Source: Clostridiales bacterium (GTDB taxonomy: Bacteria; Bacillota; Clostridia; Christensenellales; Pumilibacteraceae). Taken from it: 64,000 nt of DNA. The notes under the pieces are model-generated. The model made no database searches. It was not told where the DNA came from and saw nothing but the letters and a program-made list of their open reading frames with translations. The DNA is taken from contig JAFLVG010000002.1 in the NCBI GenBank assembly GCA_022508445.1, positions 62,001 through 126,000 of the forward strand, written 5' to 3'. How positions within the stretch are numbered: position 1 is the first letter of the stretch; every line of letters begins with the position of its first letter. The translations under genes were made by a program, and so were the position numbers. Below are positions 1 to 8,357 of the stretch, piece by piece.

Positions 1-417
1 TCCGGCGCAAACACAACGCCGCAAAAAGTAGAGCGCGAGCTTCCGAAGTACCACCACAAGATTGATGAGAGTCACATAAAGATTATCGAAACAATCGAAG
101 CCGACTACAAGCGCCGGCAGGGCAATCTCGTCTTAAAACTTTGTAAGTTCATCAAGCCCGAATACTTTGAGCGCGATCCGAACAAAAGGTACAAGGCAAA
201 CGACAACAAACTCAAACGCAGACTCGGCATTTCGCACAGAAATGTAGGAAGGCGGTTTGGAAAGTTCTTTCGCTCGTTCGGTCCGGAGTGCGAATTATTG
301 GAGCGCGACTTTTCACAGCGCTTACAAGAAATCGAAAGGGAAATCGAGCAAGAGAGGGAAAGACAAGCAAAAGCGGAAACGCAACAACTTAAAAAAGAGG
401 AGAATAACAAATATTGA
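1..417 (+). CDS. Hypothetical protein, C-terminal part (5' end outside window), charged/coiled-coil C-terminus
   Basis: Frame 1 is open from base 1 to TGA at 415-417 (SGANTTPQKVERELPKYHHKIDESHIKIIETIEADYKRRQ...KKEENNKY*). Not in the ORF track because its start lies outside the window. Overlaps the TTG start of the next gene by 4 bp, as in an operon. Confidence 0.6.
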   Translation, partial: SGANTTPQKVERELPKYHHKIDESHIKIIETIEADYKRRQGNLVLKLCKFIKPEYFERDPNKRYKANDNKLKRRLGISHRNVGRRFGKFFRSFGPECELLERDFSQRLQEIEREIEQERERQAKAETQQLKKEENNKY

Positions 418-2636
418 ACAGAAAAGAAGCATTTAAGCATAAAAAGCGAAAGTCGCACAAACTCGGCATCGTGCTTTGGGTTTTTATCTTTGCGTTTATG
501 TTCGTGCTCACAATGTTCCTATTCGCTATCGGCGGCGCGGAAAGTATATCCGAAATCATTGGCAACCGTAATTATTGGTTGACCAACGGAGTGATAGACG
601 GACTGCTGCTTGTCGGCTTCTTGATGGTGTATCGAATCGACGCGCAAAACATCGCGCTTAACGAGAACGATTTAGAGGACACCGAATGGCTGTCGGCAAA
701 GCGGCTGAAAAAGCTGAAAGAGTTTACGGTAACGAATTGGAAAGGCGTAAGGGAAACGGACGACGGCATTGTAATCGGTGCGGAAAAGAAAGGCGGCAGC
801 GTAGAGGTTATAACGACAAGTCAGCTTCACGCGCTAATCGTCGGCACGACGGGCAGCGGCAAAACAACGGGATTTGTTGACCAAAACATCTCGGTACTGT
901 CGCGCAGTAAAGGCAAGCCGAGCCTTGTAATATCCGATCCGAAAAAGGAGCTTTACGAGAAACACGCAAAGCACCTTGAAAAAGACGGGTATAAAATCTC
1001 GGTACTCGACTTGCGAGAGCCGTATTCGTCAGAGCGGTGGAATCCTATGAATGTACTTATCCGTCGTATTCGGTTGGTGAAAGAACTCGAATACCACTTG
1101 GAACACAAGGACGGAAAGTATTACGGCGCAGGCGAGGTATTCCTTTCTTTGCGTGACGCGAGAACGAGGATGCAGGAACTCAAAGACGAAATCTACGAGA
1201 ACGCGCAGGACTTGGTTTATACGCTATGTCCCGTACAAAACAAAGACCAGCCGACATGGGAAGAAGGCGCAAGAAATCTTATCTTTGGTTTGGTACTCGC
1301 GTTTTGCGAGGACTGCATTAAAGGCAAGATGGAAGAAAAACAGCTTTTGCTTTTCAACATCTATCACAACATCACTAAATACTGCTCGGAAGATACGACG
1401 GCGCTGAGGGATTACCTTCTTAAAGGGCGCGACGAATTTTCAAAGGTACGCGGTCTTGTAAATACGGTACTCATCACGAGCGATAAAACGCTTACGAGCT
1501 ATCTTTCGGAAGTAAACAGCTATATGCACCAACTATCAGACGACGGTATTATGTCGCTTACAAGCGAGAACGATTTGGACATTATAAACCTCGACGAACA
1601 GCCGAGCGCGGTGTTCATTATCGTGCCGGACGAGAGGTTTACGCGGCATAGGTTTGTAACGCTGTTCATCACGCAGATGTATAAGGAGCTTGTCGAAAAG
1701 GCGAACTTGAACTTGCGCAGAGAGCAGACGAACACAGCTATATTAAAACGCAACACTTACTTCATTCTCGACGAGTTTGCGAACTTACCGAAGTTTGACA
1801 ATATCGAGGGTATGGTAACCGTAGCGCGGTCGCGTGGCATTCGTTTCTTGTTCGTACTTCAAGCGTACTCACAGCTTACGGCTAAGTACGGCAGAGATAT
1901 AGGCGACATCATTAAGACCAACTGCAACGTCAAGATATTTATAGGCTCGGACGATAGCGACACACGCAAAGAGTTTTCAGACTTGTGCGGACAAAAGAAA
2001 GTCAAAAACTTCTCGGTCAACACCAATGCCGAAAATCCTGCGTCGAGCAACACCGGCGCGAGTAACCAACCGCTAATTACGGTTGGAATGCTTGAAAGGC
2101 TGAACGGCGACGAGAAAGGCGACGCGATTGTATCGGTGCGCGGCTATGAGCCTATATGGACGAAGTTCACACCGTCTTACGAACTGAGCGGACTTTACTT
2201 CAAAGAAGGTAAGGCGAGCATCGCAAAGCGCGAAGCGGTATTGTTCGACAAGAACGATTATGTCTTTGACATCACGAGCAAGGGCGGCAACGAAGCAGAG
2301 CGGCTACTGACTGCGATAGAGGAAGAAGAAAACCGCGAGAACGCCGCCGAGATAGAACGGCAAAAGAAACTTGACGAGCTTGACTGCAAGTGGAAAAGCA
2401 TTGAGCAAGAAATTCACATCAAGCTTCAGGAATTTGCAAATTCGCTAAAGCCCGAAGATAAGGAGGCGGTGCTGAAAGTCGATTTAGACGGAATCGTAGC
2501 GCTGCTGTTTATGATCGAGGAGAACTACAATAAAAAGCCGCACAAAGTCCAAAAGATCAGGGAAGTTGCGGAATATGTCAAGGACAAATTGTCCGAAATG
2601 ACAGAACTTCAAAACCAAGCAAAAAAACAAAAATAA
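414..2636 (+). CDS. Type IV secretion coupling protein, VirD4/TraG/TraD family
   Basis: Two N-terminal TM segments, Walker A GTTGSGKTTG, Walker B-like YFILDEFANLPKFD, and VARSRGIRFLFVLQAYSQLTAKYG typical of VirD4/TraG. TTG start. Confidence 0.93.
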   Translation: MNRKEAFKHKKRKSHKLGIVLWVFIFAFMFVLTMFLFAIGGAESISEIIGNRNYWLTNGVIDGLLLVGFLMVYRIDAQNIALNENDLEDTEWLSAKRLKKLKEFTVTNWKGVRETDDGIVIGAEKKGGSVEVITTSQLHALIVGTTGSGKTTGFVDQNISVLSRSKGKPSLVISDPKKELYEKHAKHLEKDGYKISVLDLREPYSSERWNPMNVLIRRIRLVKELEYHLEHKDGKYYGAGEVFLSLRDARTRMQELKDEIYENAQDLVYTLCPVQNKDQPTWEEGARNLIFGLVLAFCEDCIKGKMEEKQLLLFNIYHNITKYCSEDTTALRDYLLKGRDEFSKVRGLVNTVLITSDKTLTSYLSEVNSYMHQLSDDGIMSLTSENDLDIINLDEQPSAVFIIVPDERFTRHRFVTLFITQMYKELVEKANLNLRREQTNTAILKRNTYFILDEFANLPKFDNIEGMVTVARSRGIRFLFVLQAYSQLTAKYGRDIGDIIKTNCNVKIFIGSDDSDTRKEFSDLCGQKKVKNFSVNTNAENPASSNTGASNQPLITVGMLERLNGDEKGDAIVSVRGYEPIWTKFTPSYELSGLYFKEGKASIAKREAVLFDKNDYVFDITSKGGNEAERLLTAIEEEENRENAAEIERQKKLDELDCKWKSIEQEIHIKLQEFANSLKPEDKEAVLKVDLDGIVALLFMIEENYNKKPHKVQKIREVAEYVKDKLSEMTELQNQAKKQK

Positions 2637-2646
2637 GGAGAATAAA

Positions 2647-4149
2647 ATGACAAGAACAAAACACAAATTTTGGGCAATGCTCGGCGTTATGCTTACAATA
2701 GCGCTCGGCATTTCTCTCTGCGGTTTTACGACCGACAAGGCATCCGCGTTTGCGGAAGAAGAACTGTGCGAACACGATTATCAGACCGAAACCGTGAACG
2801 CGACTTGTAAAGACATGGGCTACACGCTCTATACTTGCTCAATCTGCGGCGACAGCTACAAAGACGACTACACCGAAGTCAAAGAGCATAACTACGCCGT
2901 CATCAAGATAGAGCCTACCTGTACGAACAGCGGTTATACCACACATTTCTGCGTGGATTGCGGCTACGAGTATTCGGACGAGTATGTTGTGCCGAACGGA
3001 CATACATTCAAAGACCAAGTTATAGTGGCGACTTGTATAACCGACGGCTATACCATTCACACTTGCGAGGTATGCGATTACGAGTACACCGACAGCGTAG
3101 AGCTTGCGTTCGGGCATAACTATCTTCCCGAAGTAACCGATCCGACTTGCACTGAGGGCGGTTACACCACGCATACTTGCGAACATTGCGAGGACAGCTA
3201 CATAGATACCGAAACGGAAGCAACAGGGCATAGCTACGGCGAGGAAGTCATCGATCCCACTTGCACTGCATTCGGCTTTACTGTCCATCAATGCGCGGAT
3301 TGCAATTCGCGTTATGTAACCGATTATATCAATCCCATCGGACACAGCTTTGTTGATACGGTAGTGGAAGCAACGCCCGATTCGGTTGGTTATACCATAC
3401 ATAAATGTACGACTTGCGAGTACAGCTATCTTTCGGATTTCGTGCGAAGCGGCGAACAGCCTACGGACGCAAAGCAGCCGGAAAAGCCCGAACAGCCGAC
3501 CGAGCCTGAAACGCCCGACAATCCCGATAATCCCGATAACCCCGACAACCCCGATAATCCCGATAATCCGGACGATCCGAGCGAACACGAACACAACTAT
3601 TCGCTAAAGACTGAGCTTTACAGTACGGACAAGCTTATTCATATTTCGTATGTTTGCGAGTGCGGCGCGGAGAACAACGGCGTAGTATCGGTAACTTTCA
3701 CCGAAGAAGGCGGTAACCGTTATGACTTCGTTATAGACGATAGAGGCTTTGTCGATTTCTCGGAAGTAGTGGGCGGTAAGTACGCGGTGGAGATGTTCGA
3801 CGAGAACGGCGAAACTCTTATGTGGTACGAGCTTGAGATCGAAAAGGTGGAAACGCCGGAAACTCCCGACGAGCCTACCGTACCCGATGAGCCTACCACA
3901 CCCGACAATCCCGACAATCCCGATAATCCGGATAACCCTACAACGCCGGACGAGCCTTCCGAACCCGAAACACCCGATGAGCCTACGACTCCCGACGAGC
4001 CGAGCGAAACGGACAAGCCTTCGGAAAGCAAAGAAGATAGCGGCAGCAATGTAGGACTAATTGTCGGACTGCTTATGACGCTTGTTGTACTTTCGGCAGG
4101 CGGTTTGGCGGTGTTCTTTATAATCCGCAAGAAAAGAAAAAACAAATAA
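2647..4149 (+). CDS. Surface protein with about 6 Cys/His repeats, PDNPDNP linkers and C-terminal TM anchor
   Basis: N-terminal signal peptide; repeats of form PTCT..GYTTHTC..C...Y.D......GH.Y; low-complexity PDNPDNPDNP/EPTTPDEPS; C-terminal LIVGLLMTLVVLSAGGLAVFFIIRKKRKNK. Confidence 0.8.
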   Translation: MTRTKHKFWAMLGVMLTIALGISLCGFTTDKASAFAEEELCEHDYQTETVNATCKDMGYTLYTCSICGDSYKDDYTEVKEHNYAVIKIEPTCTNSGYTTHFCVDCGYEYSDEYVVPNGHTFKDQVIVATCITDGYTIHTCEVCDYEYTDSVELAFGHNYLPEVTDPTCTEGGYTTHTCEHCEDSYIDTETEATGHSYGEEVIDPTCTAFGFTVHQCADCNSRYVTDYINPIGHSFVDTVVEATPDSVGYTIHKCTTCEYSYLSDFVRSGEQPTDAKQPEKPEQPTEPETPDNPDNPDNPDNPDNPDNPDDPSEHEHNYSLKTELYSTDKLIHISYVCECGAENNGVVSVTFTEEGGNRYDFVIDDRGFVDFSEVVGGKYAVEMFDENGETLMWYELEIEKVETPETPDEPTVPDEPTTPDNPDNPDNPDNPTTPDEPSEPETPDEPTTPDEPSETDKPSESKEDSGSNVGLIVGLLMTLVVLSAGGLAVFFIIRKKRKNK

Positions 4150-4166
4150 AAAGGAGATAGAAAAAC

Positions 4167-4457
4167 ATGATTAATTTATTGTCAGAAGAAACCCTCAACG
4201 GCAGTCTTGCTTCGATTGTCGATAACCTCAAAACGCTGATGGACAGCTTTTGGATCTACATCGTTATCGCTCTTGCGGCGGTAGTCGTTGTTTGGGGCGC
4301 ATACATAGGCATACGAGTTGCCATCGCGCACAAGAACGAGGAAAAGATAAACGCACGAGACATGGTCAAGAACCTTATCATCGGCATAATCATAATCTTC
4401 GTCGTTGCGATGGGCGCGCCTTTGCTTATAAGCGGTCTGTCCGCTTGGGTTGGCTAA
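4167..4457 (+). CDS. Small two-TM protein, probable VirB2/TrbC-like conjugative pilin
   Basis: 96 aa with two hydrophobic helices around a short charged loop (AHKNEEKINARDMVKN), located between the T4CP and the VirB6-like gene. Confidence 0.7.
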   Translation: MINLLSEETLNGSLASIVDNLKTLMDSFWIYIVIALAAVVVVWGAYIGIRVAIAHKNEEKINARDMVKNLIIGIIIIFVVAMGAPLLISGLSAWVG

Positions 4458-4482
4458 ACCAATAAGCAATAACTTTAGACGA

Positions 4483-4504
4483 GGCGGCAGAACGCTCTGC
4501 CGCC
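4483..4504 (+). promoter_or_regulatory. Intergenic hairpin between pilin and VirB6-like genes
   Basis: Perfect 9-bp inverted repeat GGCGGCAGA-ACGC-TCTGCCGCC, no following T-tract. Confidence 0.6.
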
Positions 4505-4530
4505 TTCGCGGTCAAGGAGAAGAAAAGTAA

Positions 4531-5709
4531 ATGATAATATTCTTACAAGAATTCTGCTTGCAGCTCTTTCTTTGGCTACTCAAAATGATAGACGGGTTGA
4601 TGAGCATATTCTCGGCTATAACAGGCGTGACGGATGTGACTTATCAAGGACAGAAGGTGAACATAATTGAATACCTCGCCAACTCGACGGGAGTAAGCAC
4701 TATCTTTTGGTGCGTGTTCATCTTGGCTGTAGGACTCGCGTGTATCTTTACAATCGTCGCGCTCATCAAGAACATGATAGCGAACAACAGAAACATATCG
4801 TCGATTGTCGGCAAGTTCTTTTTGGCACTTCTTGGAACATTGGCAATGCTTATCGTTGTCATACTCGGCATCCTTATATCCAATGCGGTATTGGTGCTTG
4901 TGGCGCGAATATTCCAAATTGAGAACACAACCAAAATCTCAAATATGCTGTTCGACGCTTGCGTAGGTGATTGGATAAACGGCTATACCATTTCGGAAAT
5001 AGATGTCACATCATTGTCTGTGCGAAATATATTCGGCGACTACAGCGGATCGATTTGGGATATATGGCCGTATTCGTGGGAAATGGACGGCATGGTAAAT
5101 CCCGAAACCTTTATGTACTTTCCGTCGTTGGTCGCGTCTATCGGCGTGATTATCGCTATGCTTGTTGCGGCAATCAACCTTGCAAAGAGGGTGTACGAGA
5201 TAATTCTGCTTTACATCATTATGCCTGTGTCGCTGTCCACTATTTCTTTGGACGACGGTGCGCGGTTTAAGGTATGGCGCGAAACCTTTATTACCAAGAT
5301 TGTGATTGCCTACGGAACGGTGTTTGCGGTCAATATATTCATATTGCTGCTACCGATGATAACTAAAATGCGTATTCCGGGCATGGGTGGCTTCGGCAAC
5401 TCCATATTCAAAATCATTATGATAATCGGCGGCGCTTTGGTCATTCCGGCAGGACAGCATTTGTTCGCACGACTATTCGGTCAAGCCGACGATCTACACG
5501 CAGGCGGTGGCTTTATACGAAGCGCGTTCTACGGCGGACGAATCGCAGGTGCGCTCACATTCGGAGCTGCGGCAAAGGTGATAGGTGCGGCAACAAAAAA
5601 GAAAAATCAAAACGCAGGTAGCAGTAGTAGTGGCGGAGGCTCAAGCGAAGAAAGCGACGATTCGGGTAGATATTCCGAAGAAAGTTCGGGAGGAGGAAGT
5701 AGTGAATAA
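4531..5709 (+). CDS. VirB6/TrbL-like multi-spanning conjugation protein
   Basis: Multiple TM segments; Ser/Gly-rich cytosolic C-tail; position directly upstream of VirB4 ATPase and downstream of the pilin. Confidence 0.75.
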   Translation: MIIFLQEFCLQLFLWLLKMIDGLMSIFSAITGVTDVTYQGQKVNIIEYLANSTGVSTIFWCVFILAVGLACIFTIVALIKNMIANNRNISSIVGKFFLALLGTLAMLIVVILGILISNAVLVLVARIFQIENTTKISNMLFDACVGDWINGYTISEIDVTSLSVRNIFGDYSGSIWDIWPYSWEMDGMVNPETFMYFPSLVASIGVIIAMLVAAINLAKRVYEIILLYIIMPVSLSTISLDDGARFKVWRETFITKIVIAYGTVFAVNIFILLLPMITKMRIPGMGGFGNSIFKIIMIIGGALVIPAGQHLFARLFGQADDLHAGGGFIRSAFYGGRIAGALTFGAAAKVIGAATKKKNQNAGSSSSGGGSSEESDDSGRYSEESSGGGSSE

Positions 5710-8357
5710 TGAGAATAATCCCTAAAAAAATCAAGGTAAAGAACACTGTGTGGAAGTGTTATTCGATGGTGGACATTATAGTCGCGCTAATCGTATTCGC
5801 AATCATATTCATAGCGGTAACTGCAAAGAATTGGGCGTTTGCCGCAATCATGGGTATAGCGGCGATAGTGCTTTTAATGCCTACGCAGGACGGCATCTTC
5901 TATTCGTGTATCTTTGAGAACATCAAGTTTTTATTCGCCAAAAAGCATTACACGCTTACGGCGAAGAACGCAAAAGAAAATATAGATACGCTTATAGGGC
6001 TGAAAGAGATAAGAGAGAACGGTTTGCTTGCGTACAACGGCGGTACATTTGGCAGAGTTATAAAGGTCGGACAAAAGAACTTCGGCATCGAAGATACGGC
6101 AGAGCAGAATATAGACATCAACTATCTTGCCAATGCTTTGAAGCTCTTGGACGGCACACAAAGCGCGGACATAGTAAAAATCGACCGTCCGGTAACGCTC
6201 GACAACTTTTCGGCAGACCTTTTCGATAAACTTACGGCTATGCAGAACGGTGACGAGCAATCGGAAGTAAAGGCTATAAAGGCAAACATACTGCGCGAAC
6301 GCATTGACCGAATAGACCGTATGAACAATATCCGCAAGCAGTACATTTCCGACTATTATATCGTAGTGTACGGAAAGAACGAAATCGATCTTGAAAATAC
6401 GGCGATAAATATTGCGGCAGACATAAACAAGTGCGGACTAAGTACGAAAATGCTCGGCAATCGTGAAACGGCGGTGTTCCTCAAGTATAGCTATTCACGC
6501 GACTTTGACGAACGCGAGGTAGCGGACATCGAAAGTGACAAACTCACAGAATGGGTAAAGCCGAAAGACATAGAGTTTAGGGCTAATAAGTACATAATCG
6601 ACGGCTTGGAAGCGGCGGTGCTGTCCGTTGCTGAATACCCGTTGCGCGTAAAAAACGCTTGGGGTGCCGAACTGTTTAACATACCTAACACAAAGGTAGT
6701 TATGCACGTCAAGCCTGTTGACAAATTCAAGGCGATTAAACGCATAGACAAGTGCATCGGCGAGATGGAAACGAAGCAAATTCTTTCCGAAAAGGCGAGT
6801 GAAAGCAACAGCGCGGAAACGCACAGGGATACTATGAACTCGCTGCTCGACAGCTTGCAGACAGAAAACGAAAGCCTTTTGGATGTAACGCTTACGGTTA
6901 CTGCGTACAACTATCTGTCCGACGAGAACTACAAGAAAAATGTGCGCCGCGCTATGCTTACGGGTAACTTCAAGCCGTCAATGCTTTACGGTTTGCAGAT
7001 AGAAGGCTTTAAGTCGGCAAACATTTCGCCGATGAGTACGCTTTCAAAGTACGAGCGCGGTATAAACAGCTCGTCGCTTGCTGCGGTATTTCCGTTCGTC
7101 AGGACTTGCGTTATGGACGAGGGCGGCATTATGCTCGGCGAGAACAGGACGAACGGCTATCCGTTCATTTTTAACCTATGGAAACGCGGCGACCTTTACC
7201 AAAACTCCAATGCCATGATAATCGGTAAATCGGGCAGCGGTAAATCGTTCTTTCTCAAAAACCTTATTCTTAACGAATGGGCGAACGGCACGAGGGTAGT
7301 CGTACTCGATCCCGAAGCGGAGTATCTTGCGCTTACTCGGAATCTGTACGGCAATATCATAGATGTCGGCAACGCCAAAGAGGGCAGAATCAATCCCTTT
7401 CATATATATAAGGTGCTTACAGAGGAAGGCACGCCTGCCGATTCTACGGTTACATTCAACACACACTTAAAAACGCTTGAATCGTTCTTCAAAATCGTTC
7501 TCGCCGACGCACCGAAGGATGTAATCGAGCTAATTAACAACCTTGCCGTAGAAACCTACGAGCGTATGGGCATTACCGAAAATACGGATTGTTCGGACTT
7601 TACAGCCGACCGATTTCCGTTGTTCTCGGACTTGCTCGACACTTTACAAGCGAAAGACAAGGAAAACTTGGACGCGCTGACACTTCGGGATATGCGAACG
7701 GCAGAGCTGTATTTGCAGAAATTCGTCGCAGGACGGTATTCGGATATATGGAACGCGCCGTCAACCTTGACCACACAAGCAAACCTCATAGACTTCAATT
7801 TTCAGTCGTTGTTTGCGAACAAGAACAATGTGGTTGCGAACGCGCAAATGCTTTTGGTATTCCGCTTTATAGAGCAGGAAGTCATAAACGCAAGGGAAGC
7901 AAACAAGAGCGGTAAGAACTTGCGGACGATGATAGTCTGCGACGAGGCGCACTTATTCATAGATGCGAAGTTCCCGATAGCGCTCGACTTCTTCTATTCA
8001 ATGTCAAAGCGAATCCGAAAGTACGGCGGCAGCTTCATACCGGCGACACAGAACATAGCCGATTGGAACGCCAACGAAGAATTGCGCGGCAAGACGAGCG
8101 CGATTATTAAGAACAGTCAGTACACATTTATCTTTAAGCTGTCCGCGCCGGATATGAAAGATGTGCTTGATGTCTATTCGGCAGGCGACAGTTTCAACCA
8201 AGAGGAACAGCGTATGATTATCTCCGCAGTGACGGGACAAGCGTTCTTTATAGGCTCGACCGAGCTTCGCGCTTGTATTCGCATAACGGCAGGAGAATAT
8301 ATGCAGGACTTATTCAACGAGGAAATAAAAAAGGAGGATGAACAATTTGAGGACTAA
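5709..8357 (+). CDS. VirB4/TraE-type conjugation ATPase with PrgI/VirB3-like N-terminal membrane segment
   Basis: N-terminal two-TM region (MRIIPKKIKVKNTVWKCYSMVDIIVALIVFAIIFIAVTAKN...); Walker A IGKSGSGKSFF; Walker B TMIVCDEAHLFID; SKRIRKYGGSFIPATQNIADW. Confidence 0.92.
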   Translation: MRIIPKKIKVKNTVWKCYSMVDIIVALIVFAIIFIAVTAKNWAFAAIMGIAAIVLLMPTQDGIFYSCIFENIKFLFAKKHYTLTAKNAKENIDTLIGLKEIRENGLLAYNGGTFGRVIKVGQKNFGIEDTAEQNIDINYLANALKLLDGTQSADIVKIDRPVTLDNFSADLFDKLTAMQNGDEQSEVKAIKANILRERIDRIDRMNNIRKQYISDYYIVVYGKNEIDLENTAINIAADINKCGLSTKMLGNRETAVFLKYSYSRDFDEREVADIESDKLTEWVKPKDIEFRANKYIIDGLEAAVLSVAEYPLRVKNAWGAELFNIPNTKVVMHVKPVDKFKAIKRIDKCIGEMETKQILSEKASESNSAETHRDTMNSLLDSLQTENESLLDVTLTVTAYNYLSDENYKKNVRRAMLTGNFKPSMLYGLQIEGFKSANISPMSTLSKYERGINSSSLAAVFPFVRTCVMDEGGIMLGENRTNGYPFIFNLWKRGDLYQNSNAMIIGKSGSGKSFFLKNLILNEWANGTRVVVLDPEAEYLALTRNLYGNIIDVGNAKEGRINPFHIYKVLTEEGTPADSTVTFNTHLKTLESFFKIVLADAPKDVIELINNLAVETYERMGITENTDCSDFTADRFPLFSDLLDTLQAKDKENLDALTLRDMRTAELYLQKFVAGRYSDIWNAPSTLTTQANLIDFNFQSLFANKNNVVANAQMLLVFRFIEQEVINAREANKSGKNLRTMIVCDEAHLFIDAKFPIALDFFYSMSKRIRKYGGSFIPATQNIADWNANEELRGKTSAIIKNSQYTFIFKLSAPDMKDVLDVYSAGDSFNQEEQRMIISAVTGQAFFIGSTELRACIRITAGEYMQDLFNEEIKKEDEQFED

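Noticed and set aside
2839-3594. 251-aa minus-strand ORF opposite the Cys/His-repeat surface protein
   Set aside because: Repetitive mirror of the coding repeats; no independent support.
3516-3945. Short direct repeats (cccgataatcccgacaat...) resembling a repeat array
   Set aside because: They encode PDNPDN/PTTPDEP linkers in frame; not CRISPR (no uniform repeats with unique spacers).
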